In this document: positions 24,863 through 34,339 of the stretch, piece after piece
Position numbering within the stretch: position 1 is the stretch's first letter
Layout: each line of letters opens with the position of its first letter
Source of the DNA: Calditrichia bacterium
Lineage (GTDB): Bacteria > Calditrichota > Calditrichia > RBG-13-44-9 > J075
Length of the DNA stretch: 64,000 bases
Assembly: GCA_028284445.1 (NCBI GenBank)
Contig: JANQRS010000029.1
Coordinates: 248,001-312,000, forward strand
Direction of reading: 5' to 3'
Made by a program: the position numbers and the translations under genes
The notes under the pieces: generated by a model
The model's input: the letters and a program-made list of their open reading frames with translations, nothing else
What the model was told of the DNA's origin: nothing
Database searches by the model: none

Positions 24863-26896
24863 TTAGGGCGTTCCATTGCGGTGTGGTAGTCGTATGCTAA
24901 AGATGGTTCCCTTGCCCCGTTCGCTGTTGACATCAATAAACCCGGCATGGCGATTTAAAATCTGCTTCACAATTGCCAGCCCCAAACCGTTACCGCCTTC
25001 CGTTTTATAGGTCGTGAAAAAGGGGTCAAAAATTCGCTCTACAAATTCCTCCGGGATACCGACACCTTCATCCATAATTTCGATATAGACCCAGGGGGAG
25101 CTGTTGACTTTCGTCAGCGGTTGCTGTTTTCGGGTTTTAATAACCAGTCTTGCATCACTGGTTAATCGGCAGGCCCGTATACCATTGCTGATGAGGTTCA
25201 CAAACACTCGCCGCAGCTGGCTGGTATCAACCTTGATTTGCGGTAAATTCTCTTCGTACTTCCGAACAATTGTGACGTTCTCAGGTACATCCACCACATC
25301 AATAGCGGTGTCGATCAGCCGGTTGATATCAACTGCTTGCAGCTTTAGTTCCTGTGGCCGGGCATAGTTCAGAAGATCCTGCACCATCTTTTCCATATAA
25401 GATGCATGCTTGACAAGCTTCTGGTTCTCCTTGTTTTGGAGTTTCGACAGCGTGATAAAGGACTGAAAATCGTGTGCAATTTGCGAAGCGAGCATACCGA
25501 CACCAGCCATCTTTTGCGATTGTATCAGGTTGTCGATCGAGTAGATATTTTCTACGGCGATGGCAACTTGTGAGCTGATCACCTTCAATAGGTGAATGTG
25601 CCGCGGGCGAATCCAGGTGTATTGGTGATCTCCGCCGAGGAAAATAAGGCCGAGCAGTTCATCCTGCCTGACGAGGGGAATACCGAGGTAAATGTCCGGT
25701 TCATCAAGAATTCTGTAGATTTCACTGGTGTTCTGATAGTCGAATTTGTTGATGATCTGGTGATCAATTTCCAGCTTTTCCAGCAGTGGCGAGCCATTGT
25801 GCGAGAGAAGATCACTGATTTTTTGTTCAGAGAATCCGCTAATGTGGGCAATCTGATAGGGCGTAACGTCGTATTTCAAAGTAATGATGGCGATGCGGGA
25901 AAACTTCAGGGTGGAAAAACAGAATGTTTGAACGGAATCCCAGAGCTGCTGCAGGTCCATAACCCGGGCGATCTCTTCCGAAAAGGTCTCAATTTTTTTG
26001 TCAAGTATCTGATAATAACCAAGCCGTGTGTTACTGGAGCGGCGCATGAACATAAGAATGATGTAGTGCCCGAGAAGGATTGCCCCGAGGAAAACCACGA
26101 TATTCGGAAAAACCTTCCGCAGCGTGTCCAGCTTGAACGTGGATAAATAAAAGAAAGCCATCAGGAAGGTGACCAACGCCATTTGCGGCAAAAGAAAGCG
26201 ATTGTTCTCGTTAAATTCGAAGATTTGGTAATGAAGCGCGCTGTAAAACAGCAGCAAGGTAATGAAGAAATAAATCATGAAGGACGCGTGCGTCAGATCT
26301 ATCATATAAGGGACGAAATACGCGAAAAAGAAACTCAACGCTGCCACCGGCAACACGGTAGATAATAATACCCGTACCTGCGCTTTTGCGGCTTCATTGA
26401 TCAGGGATTTATAGCGCCGCTTGATGGTGCGTTGAACAAGGTAGATTGATGTCAGTATCAGCAGCATCCATACCCAGGGGAATATGGCGGTGGGATCCAG
26501 TTGCACGTGGGTCTGGTGATCGACGACTGCAAATATCGGTAAAAATGGACTTATCGCGAAAAACGTGGTAATACCCAGGAAGATAAGGTTTTGCCCGGTT
26601 AATTTGGGTATGAAGCGCGAGTAGGTAAACACATGTGCGAAGTAGTTCAGGACACCAAGCGAAATACACTGTATGATGAAACGGATCTTTCCGACCAGCA
26701 GGTTGTTTTGCGGATCATTGGAGTTAAGAAAATAGAGAATACCGAGAATGTCTAGATTGAGCAAAAAGACCAGATATGCATAGATGGAGATCGCCGGTGT
26801 TCGCGAGTTTTGGCGAACCAGAAACCATATTAGAATGGCATTGAAGGTAAATGAGACAATCAGTGCAAAATTGACAATGTTCGGGAGGTTGTTCAA
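24863..26896 (-). CDS. Membrane sensor histidine kinase, partner of the NtrC-type regulator
   Basis: 677 aa. About eight membrane helices (1-300) precede a GAF domain (about 320-470). The dimerisation domain has the phospho-His in QIAHDFQ, and the ATPase domain has NLISNGIRA, DEGVGIPEE, FDPFFTT and GLGLAIVKQ. The stretch from the His to LNYARP is about ten residues shorter than usual. Start is TTG 26896 with AAAGGA upstream, beginning 6 nt after mazG. The signal sensed is unknown; the GAF domain may add a second, cytoplasmic input. Confidence 0.93.
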   Translation of the reverse strand: MNNLPNIVNFALIVSFTFNAILIWFLVRQNSRTPAISIYAYLVFLLNLDILGILYFLNSNDPQNNLLVGKIRFIIQCISLGVLNYFAHVFTYSRFIPKLTGQNLIFLGITTFFAISPFLPIFAVVDHQTHVQLDPTAIFPWVWMLLILTSIYLVQRTIKRRYKSLINEAAKAQVRVLLSTVLPVAALSFFFAYFVPYMIDLTHASFMIYFFITLLLFYSALHYQIFEFNENNRFLLPQMALVTFLMAFFYLSTFKLDTLRKVFPNIVVFLGAILLGHYIILMFMRRSSNTRLGYYQILDKKIETFSEEIARVMDLQQLWDSVQTFCFSTLKFSRIAIITLKYDVTPYQIAHISGFSEQKISDLLSHNGSPLLEKLEIDHQIINKFDYQNTSEIYRILDEPDIYLGIPLVRQDELLGLIFLGGDHQYTWIRPRHIHLLKVISSQVAIAVENIYSIDNLIQSQKMAGVGMLASQIAHDFQSFITLSKLQNKENQKLVKHASYMEKMVQDLLNYARPQELKLQAVDINRLIDTAIDVVDVPENVTIVRKYEENLPQIKVDTSQLRRVFVNLISNGIRACRLTSDARLVIKTRKQQPLTKVNSSPWVYIEIMDEGVGIPEEFVERIFDPFFTTYKTEGGNGLGLAIVKQILNRHAGFIDVNSERGKGTIFSIRLPHRNGTP

Positions 26897-26902
26897 CCGC
26901 GA

Positions 26903-27664
26903 TTATCCTTTTTCTGCAATTTTTGCCGCTTCCCATAAGCGGTCTAGTTCTTCAGCAGAGACATCATTGACGCGTTTACCCTTCTTGGACAGTTCTGCTT
27001 CGATATACTGAAAGCGACCGACAAATTTGTCCGTTGTGCCTCGAAGGGCATCTTCCGCGTTGATTTCCTTGAAGCGGCAAAGGTTGACTAATGAAAATAA
27101 CAAATCACCGAGTTCAGCCTCTGCTTCTTTTGCATCCTTTGCCTGCTCAACCTCTGCAATCTCTTCGCGGATCTTGTCCAGCACGCCGGAAATGTTCTCC
27201 CAATCAAAGCCGGAATGTGCAGCCTTGTCCTGCAGCCTCTGCGCGCGCAGCAAGGCCGGCAGTAAGCGGGGAACGCCTTCCAGAACGGATTTCCGATTTT
27301 CGGACTTAACCTTGATCTGTTCCCAGTTGTCCGCTACCTCTCCGGCATCTTTAACAGATGTATCCCCAAAAACATGCGGGTGACGCCGAATCAGTTTTTC
27401 GTTGATATGATGAATGCTGTCTGCAAGAACAAAGCGGTCGTTCTCAGCGGCAATTTCTGCCTGGAAAACGATTTGCAAGAGCAAATCGCCCAGCTCTTTT
27501 CGCAGTTCATCCCAGTTTTCTGCGTCGATGGTCTCAACAACTTCATATGCTTCTTCAAGAATGTATTGACGGAGTGTTTGCGGGGTCTGCTTGCGATCCC
27601 ACGGACATTCCTTACGGAGCCGCGCCATGATATTCACCAGGCGCTCAAACTCTTCAAGGTACAT
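26903..27664 (-). CDS. mazG: Nucleoside triphosphate pyrophosphohydrolase MazG
   Basis: 253 aa with the usual two tandem MazG modules. The first (RLRKECPWDRKQTPQTLRQYILEEAYEVVETI...ELGDLLLQIVFQ) carries the EExxE/ExxD metal-binding acids; the second spans about 165-220 (EELDRL at the end). It hydrolyses abnormal NTPs to NMP and PPi. It is the first gene of a minus-strand operon with the kinase/NtrC pair, which may tie nucleotide cleaning to that signalling system or may be chance. Confidence 0.95.
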   Translation of the reverse strand: MYLEEFERLVNIMARLRKECPWDRKQTPQTLRQYILEEAYEVVETIDAENWDELRKELGDLLLQIVFQAEIAAENDRFVLADSIHHINEKLIRRHPHVFGDTSVKDAGEVADNWEQIKVKSENRKSVLEGVPRLLPALLRAQRLQDKAAHSGFDWENISGVLDKIREEIAEVEQAKDAKEAEAELGDLLFSLVNLCRFKEINAEDALRGTTDKFVGRFQYIEAELSKKGKRVNDVSAEELDRLWEAAKIAEKG

Positions 27665-27745
27665 GAATAGCCTTTTGCGTGAAAATGATTGGTTGGGGGC
27701 CGATTTCGGGTTAAAACCACTGTGCCGCTCCGATCGGGGAGGGCT

Positions 27746-27767
27746 GAAAATACATGATTGTATTTTC
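27746..27767. promoter_or_regulatory. Perfect 22-bp dyad upstream of mazG
   Basis: GAAAATACA-TGAT-TGTATTTTC has perfect 9-bp arms and lies 82-103 bp before the mazG start, in the only gap that can hold the promoter of the mazG-kinase-NtrC operon. No T-run follows on either strand, so an operator is more likely than a terminator. Confidence 0.45.
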
Positions 27768-27840
27768 TACAACGGCTAATCTAGTGACAAATAGAGGGGA
27801 TTTCAACTTAAAATCGGCAAAAAATTGCAAAAAATACAAT

Positions 27841-28593
27841 TCAGGAGGCGCTTTGCCGTTGCCGACTGGATTCTGCCATAATAATTCCGGCGGCGACTGA
27901 GGCGTTGAGCGATTCGGTCTTACCACTTTGCGGAATGAGAAATAGTTCGTCGCATTTCTCCCGGAGCTTGCTGCGAATGCCTTTGTCTTCACCGCCAATG
28001 ATGATAGCATGGGGGCGATCGAAGTCTACTTCATATAGCATTTTGTTGCCTTCCAGTGCTGCACCGTAAATCCACAGCCCTTTATCACGGAGCCGATCGA
28101 TGGCCTGGGAGAGATTATGGGTTTCGTACAGGGGGAGATGCAGGGCAGCGCCGGCCGATGCTTTCATGACTGTATCGGTAATGGGCACACCGCCTTTCAG
28201 CGAAAATAATATGCCGTTTTGTCCCAATACCTCTGCACTGCGTACGATGGCGCCCATATTATGTGGGTCCTGGATTCGGTCGACGATGGTCAAGGCAAAA
28301 GGCTGATTGTTATCGGGAACTGCTTCGATGAGATCATTCAGGGAACGAATGTCGACCGGGGAGATAAGCGCAATCGCTCCCTGGTGGCGAACATCGCCGA
28401 CTAACTGCTTGACCTTTCGCTGGTCAATATTTACCACCGGTACTCGCTGTCTTTTAGCCAGGGTATAAATTTGCCGGGTGCGACCTCCCTGACGGCCATG
28501 CTGTAGATAAATTTTCTGTATCGGCCGCTGATGCTCCAGCGCTTCAACAATGGGGTTTATTCCGTAGATGTAGGGCATGGGAGGTGTCGCCAT
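27841..28593 (-). CDS. rlmB: 23S rRNA 2'-O-methyltransferase RlmB (SpoU/TrmH family)
   Basis: 250 aa. The N-terminal substrate-binding domain (MPYIYGINPIVEALEHQ) precedes the knotted SPOUT methyltransferase: motif 1 DRIQDPHNMGAIVRSAEV, motif 2 IIIGGEDKGI and motif 3 IPQSGKTESLNASVAAGI. RlmB methylates the ribose of a conserved guanosine in 23S rRNA (2251 in E. coli). A closely related TrmH-type enzyme is the only alternative. It is divergent from lptD. Confidence 0.92.
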   Translation of the reverse strand: MATPPMPYIYGINPIVEALEHQRPIQKIYLQHGRQGGRTRQIYTLAKRQRVPVVNIDQRKVKQLVGDVRHQGAIALISPVDIRSLNDLIEAVPDNNQPFALTIVDRIQDPHNMGAIVRSAEVLGQNGILFSLKGGVPITDTVMKASAGAALHLPLYETHNLSQAIDRLRDKGLWIYGAALEGNKMLYEVDFDRPHAIIIGGEDKGIRSKLREKCDELFLIPQSGKTESLNASVAAGIIMAESSRQRQSAS

Positions 28594-28618
28594 TCTTATG
28601 TTTGTATTTCCAGCTCAA

Positions 28619-28662
28619 ACATCCCCCTAAATCCCCCTTCGAACGGGGATTTAGGGGGATGT
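28619..28662. repeat. C-run/G-run palindrome, copy 2 (divergent form)
   Basis: Arms ACAT-C5-TAAAT-C4 and its reverse complement flank a central TTCGAA with one C-C mismatch. It has the same plan as the other copies but a different core and a spaced centre. It lies between the divergent starts of rlmB and lptD. Confidence 0.8.
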
Positions 28663-28856
28663 ATCAGTGACGATACTACTAATGTATGTGAATTCGATCT
28701 CCCCGCAAAGTTCTAAAACACTATTTGTGATTACTGGCGGTCGACCTTACCTTTCCAGCTTAATCTGCCTGATTCTGAAACTGAAACGGAATTTTTGAGT
28801 TGAATGAGAAGAAGTGTGTTGGGGAATCATTCTTACTCGCGTGATCTAAAACTGTA

Positions 28857-31448
28857 ATGAACATCTGCCGCAAAAATAGAAGCCTGAAAATATTGTTTGT
28901 CCTATTCCTGTTGTCGGCTGGTGCAGCAACAGCGCAGGACACCACTGCTGTTGCAGATCCAATTGCTGCTGCCGATACGCTCGCGGTGGATGATTCACTG
29001 AGCGTGCTGACGCCGCCTCCTTCTAGTGGTATTGATGGGCCAATCCGCTATCTTGCCGACCACATTGGTTTTTCGATTGCCCGCCAAACCACCCACCTGA
29101 TGGGCGATGTGAAAATCGAATACCAGGACGTAACCCTCACTGCCGCCGACGTTACTATCGATTGGCAGGAGAATAATATGATTGCGCTGGGGGTCGCGGA
29201 TTCCACGGACTCGCTTGGCAATGCAGTCTATCGAAATACGCCCGTCCTCACCGAGGGAAGTGATGAACCCATTCGTGGATTTCGCCTGGAATATAATTTC
29301 AAGAATAATCGCGGGAAGGTGCTGGAAGGGCGTACCATTATGTCTCCGGGATTTTATCGGGGGAAAAACGTCGCAAAAATTGGGCAGGAAACCCTTCTGA
29401 TCCAGGACGGTTACTTTACAACTTGCGACAATGAAGACCACCCGCATTTCTATTTTCGCGCCAAGAAGATGCGAGTGCGTCTGAAGAAACAAGCAGTTGC
29501 CCAGCCAATTGTGCTATATATCGCCGATGTACCAATCATCGCCGCGCCGTTCGGTGTATTTTCACTGCAGCGAGGGCGCCGCTCCGGCATTCTTCTGCCA
29601 ACTTATGGGGAAACCGGCTTCGGCGGACGTTTCCTGGAAGATTTTGGCTATTATTGGGCGCCGTCGGACTACTGGGATTTGACACTTCGCTCAACGTTCT
29701 ATGAAAAAACCGGTTTTCTCTACAAGTCAGATTGGCAATACAAAAAACGCTATGATTTTTCCGGATATGTGAATGCCACCTATTCACCGAAAAATGTAAC
29801 CACCGGCCAACGCGGTGAGCGCTGGGAACTGCGCTTCAAGCACAATCAGGAAATCGGGCAAACCTTGAGTATTAACGGCAACGGTACTTTCGTTAGCGAT
29901 AAAGACTATTTCCGTGATTATAGTACCAACCTTGACCAGCGCTTGCAGCAGTCGCTCACTACCAATGTATCAATTCGCAAACGCCTGCCTGGTTCCAGAA
30001 CGCTGTCCATGAACGTGCGGCGCAACCAGAATTTGCAAACCGATGAATCGACTTTTGAATTTCCGGATCTTAAATATACCCAACCGGCGCGAAGTATCTT
30101 CAAAGCCAAAAGCCCTTCACAAGCTCGCTGGTATAATGATATCAAATACACGTATAACAACAACCTTCGCGCCCGTCGCACCAAAGACTTTATCGCAGCC
30201 ATCGATTCAACGGAAACAGATCGGTTCGAGACCGAAACCAAAGGTGGCTGGGTACATAACCTGGGGATGTCCTATAACACCAAGGTTCTGAAGTATTTCA
30301 AGCTTAATCAAAGCGTCAGTTTTCAGGAACTCTGGACGCCATACGCCCTTGATTATACATTTGATAACGAGACGAATACAGCATTATCGGATACCGTCGA
30401 TGGTTTTAATGCCCGCCGTACCTTTAGCACTTCATTAAACAGCAGCACAACCTTTTACGGATTGTGGGAAATCCCTTTTTCACCGCTCAAGGTGATTCGG
30501 CATAAGGTTGATCCGCAGATTGGCTTTACGTATGCTCCGGACTTCTCAGACGAAAGCTTTGGCTACTATGAGAGCTTTATTGACACCAATGGCGTTGAGC
30601 AGCGCTTTGACCGCTTTGCCGGTAATATTTTTTCCGGCACTTCTCGCGGTGAGCGCCGCAGCCTGACGATCGGGGTAAACAATTTGTTTCAGGGGAAGGT
30701 CTTGCGGGATGAAGAGGAGAAAAAAATTGATCTCTTCCGGGTAAATATGAATACCGATTACAATTTTGCCCGCGACAGCCTGCGCTGGAATGACCTTTCG
30801 ACAACCTTGACCGCCCGCCCGCATCGAAATTTTGATTTGAACTTCCGATCACGCCACACCTTCTACAAGACCAATAGCAGCAATCAGGAAATAGATGAAT
30901 TTGTGTGGAACGATGGATTTCAGCTGCCTTCCCTGTTGGACTGGAATGTGCGCATTAATGCGCGCTTCAGCTTGAAACCCAAAGAAGATAAAGACGAGGA
31001 CGATGGGGAAGCGGCCGACACTCTTGGTGAAACCAACCTTGATCGCGATGTGTTTTCCGGGCGTGAAAATGAAGGCACATACCAGGGTTTCCAGGAACGC
31101 GAATTTGAAGGGTTTAACGTGCCCTGGAATGTGGATATGAATTTTACCTACAGCTATACCGAATCTGAATTTTCCGGGATTACCCGGCGTTTTGACGCCA
31201 ACCTCAGTGGGCGTGTGCAGTTGACGGAAAAATGGAAGGTCCGCTATTCCGCGCGCCTGGATATTGCCAAACGGCAAATTGATTCGCAGACCTTTACGAT
31301 TAATCGGGATCTCCACTGCTGGCAATTGAATTTTACCTGGTCGCCCAATCCGACCTTTAGTTACTATCGCCTGGAAATTCGCGTCAATGAATCCGCGCTG
31401 CGGGATCTGAAACTCACAAAAACCGCCGGTAGCCGGCCCTTCTTCTAA
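28857..31448 (+). CDS. lptD: LPS-assembly outer membrane protein LptD (OstA)
   Basis: 863 aa. A signal peptide (cleavage after ATAQ) precedes an Ala/Asp-rich linker, an OstA periplasmic domain (about 60-230: DHIGFSIARQTTHLMGDVKIEYQDVTLTAADVTIDW) and a large beta-barrel (about 240-863) ending in PFF. The segment PFGVFSLQRGRRSGILLPTYG is typical of LptD. It inserts LPS into the outer leaflet. No Shine-Dalgarno is visible before ATG 28857. The glycosyltransferase gene follows after 3 nt. Confidence 0.9.
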   Translation: MNICRKNRSLKILFVLFLLSAGAATAQDTTAVADPIAAADTLAVDDSLSVLTPPPSSGIDGPIRYLADHIGFSIARQTTHLMGDVKIEYQDVTLTAADVTIDWQENNMIALGVADSTDSLGNAVYRNTPVLTEGSDEPIRGFRLEYNFKNNRGKVLEGRTIMSPGFYRGKNVAKIGQETLLIQDGYFTTCDNEDHPHFYFRAKKMRVRLKKQAVAQPIVLYIADVPIIAAPFGVFSLQRGRRSGILLPTYGETGFGGRFLEDFGYYWAPSDYWDLTLRSTFYEKTGFLYKSDWQYKKRYDFSGYVNATYSPKNVTTGQRGERWELRFKHNQEIGQTLSINGNGTFVSDKDYFRDYSTNLDQRLQQSLTTNVSIRKRLPGSRTLSMNVRRNQNLQTDESTFEFPDLKYTQPARSIFKAKSPSQARWYNDIKYTYNNNLRARRTKDFIAAIDSTETDRFETETKGGWVHNLGMSYNTKVLKYFKLNQSVSFQELWTPYALDYTFDNETNTALSDTVDGFNARRTFSTSLNSSTTFYGLWEIPFSPLKVIRHKVDPQIGFTYAPDFSDESFGYYESFIDTNGVEQRFDRFAGNIFSGTSRGERRSLTIGVNNLFQGKVLRDEEEKKIDLFRVNMNTDYNFARDSLRWNDLSTTLTARPHRNFDLNFRSRHTFYKTNSSNQEIDEFVWNDGFQLPSLLDWNVRINARFSLKPKEDKDEDDGEAADTLGETNLDRDVFSGRENEGTYQGFQEREFEGFNVPWNVDMNFTYSYTESEFSGITRRFDANLSGRVQLTEKWKVRYSARLDIAKRQIDSQTFTINRDLHCWQLNFTWSPNPTFSYYRLEIRVNESALRDLKLTKTAGSRPFF

Positions 31449-31451
31449 TCG

Positions 31452-32123
31452 ATGAAAAAGAATCTCCTCATAGTTTTCATGAAAGCGCCGCGACTGGGCA
31501 CCGTAAAGACCCGTTTGCAGCCGCAATTGACGCCTGAGCAATCGCAGCAGTTATATCAGGCAATGGGAAGCGATCTTCTGTCCCATTTTGATGACGCAGA
31601 AGAATATGACCTCATGGTGCATTTCTGGCCACCCGATGCTGGCTCTGAGATGCAGCAATGGCTGGGCACCGGGATTCAATATGCTCCTCAAAAGGGTGAT
31701 GATCTTGGCGAGAAGATGCACCTTTCGTTTAGCCGGTCATTCCAGGATGGTTATGAAAAAGCAGTAATTATCGGCAGTGACTTGCCAATGATTGATCACG
31801 ATACCATTCGCCAGGCGCTTCAACAGCTTGATGACAGTGATGCCGTGTTTGGCCCGACCGATGACGGCGGTTATTACCTGATTGCTATGAAATCGCCCCA
31901 ACCTGTTCTGTTTACCGATGTTGAATGGAGTACTGAAACTGTTCTCGCGAAAACACGTGAGAATGCTGCAAGCGCCAATATTAGCCTGTCTTTCCTTGAC
32001 CAGAAAGCGGATCTTGATACCATCAACGAAGTTAGCGCGCTCTGGCAGAAGCTATCCCAAAGCACTTCACACAACATTCCTCGTACCTTTACCGTTCTGC
32101 AGCGCATTTTCTCTCACCGTTAG
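31452..32123 (+). CDS. TIGR04282-family glycosyltransferase (DUF2064)
   Basis: 223 aa. The start KNLLIVFMKAPRLGTVKTRL is the signature of this small GT-A family; the DDGGYYLIAMK motif lies at about 137-147 and SDLP at about 115. Members occur with radical-SAM/arsenosugar genes, but none is next to it here, so the acceptor is unknown. It starts 3 nt after lptD and is probably co-transcribed. Confidence 0.88.
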   Translation: MKKNLLIVFMKAPRLGTVKTRLQPQLTPEQSQQLYQAMGSDLLSHFDDAEEYDLMVHFWPPDAGSEMQQWLGTGIQYAPQKGDDLGEKMHLSFSRSFQDGYEKAVIIGSDLPMIDHDTIRQALQQLDDSDAVFGPTDDGGYYLIAMKSPQPVLFTDVEWSTETVLAKTRENAASANISLSFLDQKADLDTINEVSALWQKLSQSTSHNIPRTFTVLQRIFSHR

Positions 32124-32153
32124 CTGCGCAAACTATGCGCTGCGCTGCGCAAA
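32123..32153. repeat. GC-rich short repeats after the glycosyltransferase gene
   Basis: GCTGCGCAAA occurs at 32123-32132 and 32144-32153, exactly 21 bp apart, with a GCGCA-N5-TGCGC dyad between. They lie about 130-160 bp upstream of a sigma-54-like box, so they may be regulator sites; they could also be a small REP-type element. Confidence 0.35.
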
Positions 32154-32271
32154 TCTCGTTCGCTCCTTGCGCTCTTTCTATCTTTTCTGCCTTTGTAAAT
32201 TTAAGCCAATATGGTTGCATCTTATTTAAATACAGATGCTTATGTGCTGTTTTCTTTTTGCCCTGCAAAAG

Positions 32272-32287
32272 TGGCACGGCATTTGGT
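32272..32287 (+). promoter_or_regulatory. Sigma-54-like promoter upstream of the Crp/Fnr gene
   Basis: TGGCAC (32272-32277), 5 bp and TTGGT (32283-32287) match TGGCAC-N5-TTGCW except at one key base of the -12 element. It lies 75 bp before the ATG at 32362. The 238-bp gap has no better sigma-70 promoter that I can see. Confidence 0.35.
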
Positions 32288-32361
32288 ATTAGCAAGGTAA
32301 CGGGGATTTTGGTTACAGACGGGAAAAGAGCTAAATACTGTATAACGACAAGGAGAACACC

Positions 32362-33039
32362 ATGAAATTTCAAATAGAAGATGTACTGCCGGTATCCTGT
32401 GCGAACGATAGCCGCTTTGTGAAGGAGTTTGAGTCCTACACCGCTGTGCGCAATTATTCCCGTGGACATTGCCTCACACTTGAAGGCGATGACTACTTCA
32501 ATTTTTACATTGTTATTTCCGGCCGCATTCGGGTCTATAAGGCCAGCGAATATGGCAAGGAGATTACCCTATACCAGGTTGGTCCCGGCGAAAGTTGTAT
32601 CCTTTCGGCCTTTGGTTTGATGAGCCGTGGACAATTTATGGCCAATGCGGTCATCGATGCTGACACCTGTGTTGTGGAAATCCCCGCCGGATTATTCCGG
32701 GACTGGATGAATCGCTACCAATGCTGGCGCGAACACCTGTTCCTGCTGCTCGGCACTCACCTGTCTACCATCATTGCCAAGATTGAATCTCTGGTCTTTC
32801 AGCGCGTTGATGAACGCATTGCCAGGTATCTGGCGCGGGCGGCAGCCAAGCATCAGGACGAACTAAAAATGACCCATTCTCAGATTGCTCGCGAACTGGG
32901 CACCGCACGAGAAGTCGTCAGCCGTACTTTGCGTTCTTTTGAGAAGGCGCAAATGGTTGCGCTGTCGCGAGGAAGCATTGCAGTGATCGATCAACAGGGC
33001 TTATTGAATTTCAACAAGCTATATGGATTTGCCAGTTAG
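32362..33039 (+). CDS. Crp/Fnr family transcription regulator
   Basis: 225 aa. The cyclic-nucleotide-binding fold (about 15-130) includes GHCLTLEGDDYFNFYIVISGRIRVYK, and a C-terminal winged helix-turn-helix (about 150-215) has MTHSQIARELGTAREVVSRTLRSFEKAQMV. There is no N-terminal Cys cluster of the FNR type, and the cAMP-binding Arg/Ser pattern is not clear, so the ligand is unknown. Start ATG 32362 follows AAGGAGA. A strong hairpin follows the stop. Confidence 0.9.
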   Translation: MKFQIEDVLPVSCANDSRFVKEFESYTAVRNYSRGHCLTLEGDDYFNFYIVISGRIRVYKASEYGKEITLYQVGPGESCILSAFGLMSRGQFMANAVIDADTCVVEIPAGLFRDWMNRYQCWREHLFLLLGTHLSTIIAKIESLVFQRVDERIARYLARAAAKHQDELKMTHSQIARELGTAREVVSRTLRSFEKAQMVALSRGSIAVIDQQGLLNFNKLYGFAS

Positions 33040-33064
33040 CATTTTGGGGAGTTGAGGAGGCGAG

Positions 33065-33103
33065 CAGGGAGCCGGCCATGGGAGAGCCGGTTCCCTGTTC
33101 ATA
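33065..33103 (+). terminator. Probable terminator after the Crp/Fnr gene
   Basis: A 12-bp stem (CAGGGAGCCGGC with GCCGGTTCCCTG, one G-U) and a 9-nt loop are followed by the moderately T-rich TTCATATTTT. It lies 25 nt after the stop. Confidence 0.55.
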
Positions 33104-33128
33104 TTTTGCAAATTGCGGAGGAGGCCCT

Positions 33129-33713
33129 ATGTCATATCGTATTGCTCTTTTTTCCATTCTGCTGGTATTCTTGAATGCCTGTGTGATTGATCCTGATTCG
33201 ACTGTCGAGATTGACAGCGACAATCTGGTGCCAAACGGCAATTTCGAAATCCCCAATACGCTCGAGGAATTTTGGCTGAAAGAAGATCATTTATCACCTT
33301 TTATGCTGAAATCGGATAACGAAAAAGCCTTTGCCGGTGATTGGTCGATGCACTTGAAAACCACTATCGGATCGCCCAGCGGCGCTGTATATCGCTCATT
33401 CGATTCCATAGACCTCGAACAATACGGCATCTACAAGATTTCTTTTGTGGCCAGTGTTGAAGGGCAGCGCGGCGCATTTGCCGACTTCATCCTTGATGTC
33501 CGGGAGGGGGCAAATTGGGGAAACCAGCTGGCAGTACTGTTTGTAGAGCCAACCCCGACCTTCGTTGACAACGACTACGTCTTATCCAAAATGGAATGGC
33601 AATCGTTCTCGACGACATTTGTTGCCAGGAAAAATATGTGTGTGGATATTTACTGGTACTGCTTCAACGAAAACGTCTGGATTGATGATCTCAGGTTGGA
33701 GTTAATCGAATAG
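33129..33713 (+). CDS. Lipoprotein with a carbohydrate-binding-like beta-sandwich domain
   Basis: 194 aa from ATG 33129, preceded by GGAGGAGG; the in-frame upstream start at 33078 lies inside the terminator hairpin. The signal peptide ends in a lipobox LNAC (Cys at about residue 18), so it is probably lipid-anchored. The mature part (NLVPNGNFEIPN...) resembles CBM4/9-type jelly-roll modules that begin with NGNFE and end with a WIDDLRL strand. The ligand is unknown. It stands alone between a terminator and the next small gene. Confidence 0.72.
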   Translation: MSYRIALFSILLVFLNACVIDPDSTVEIDSDNLVPNGNFEIPNTLEEFWLKEDHLSPFMLKSDNEKAFAGDWSMHLKTTIGSPSGAVYRSFDSIDLEQYGIYKISFVASVEGQRGAFADFILDVREGANWGNQLAVLFVEPTPTFVDNDYVLSKMEWQSFSTTFVARKNMCVDIYWYCFNENVWIDDLRLELIE

Positions 33714-33792
33714 CAGGCATACTTCATTTTATCTATGATTTCAACTCAGTGGTTTCCTATATTATGTGCGAACCAGCTACTGAGAATCCCAT

Positions 33793-34266
33793 ATGCCATC
33801 CTTCAGACGATTTGTCAAATACATGCTCTTCATCGGCAGCATTTTCTTCTTTCTAAGTTCTTCCACCATCAATGCCCAGACTCGTGGTTTTGGGGTCGGT
33901 ATTGTTCTTGGCGAACCGACCGGCTTTACCGCCAAAATGTGGAGCAGCCGGACCACTGCGGCCGTGGCAACCATTGCCTGGTCCACCGAAACAGACAACC
34001 ACTTTCACCTGCAGGGGGACTATCTCGTCCATGCTCTGAATGCGATCCGCATTGAGTCTACCGGATTGACGCCCTTTATCGGCATAGGTGCCCTGGCGCG
34101 TTTTGGAGACGGAGACCGGGTAGCGGTGAGGGTGCCGGTCGGATTGGATTATTATATTCGCAGCTCCGGGATAGAAATATTCTTTGAGCTCACCCCGCTA
34201 ATGGAAATATCACCGGATACCGAGTTTGATGTGGCCGGGGGCCTGGGATTTCGCTACTTCTTCTAG
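33793..34266 (+). CDS. Small outer-membrane beta-barrel protein (BAPKO_0422-like)
   Basis: 157 aa. The signal peptide (cleavage after TINAQ) precedes GFGVGIVLGEPTGFTAKMW and alternating strands, ending GLGFRYFF with a C-terminal Phe as in outer-membrane barrels. The pattern resembles an eight-stranded barrel family named after Borrelia BAPKO_0422. No function is known. Confidence 0.72.
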   Translation: MPSFRRFVKYMLFIGSIFFFLSSSTINAQTRGFGVGIVLGEPTGFTAKMWSSRTTAAVATIAWSTETDNHFHLQGDYLVHALNAIRIESTGLTPFIGIGALARFGDGDRVAVRVPVGLDYYIRSSGIEIFFELTPLMEISPDTEFDVAGGLGFRYFF

Positions 34267-34339
34267 CGCAACAAACTCACCGCAAAACTCGATTTTCGCT
34301 CACTTCCTGATTATATTGCCTCAATAAGCTGAGGCAATC

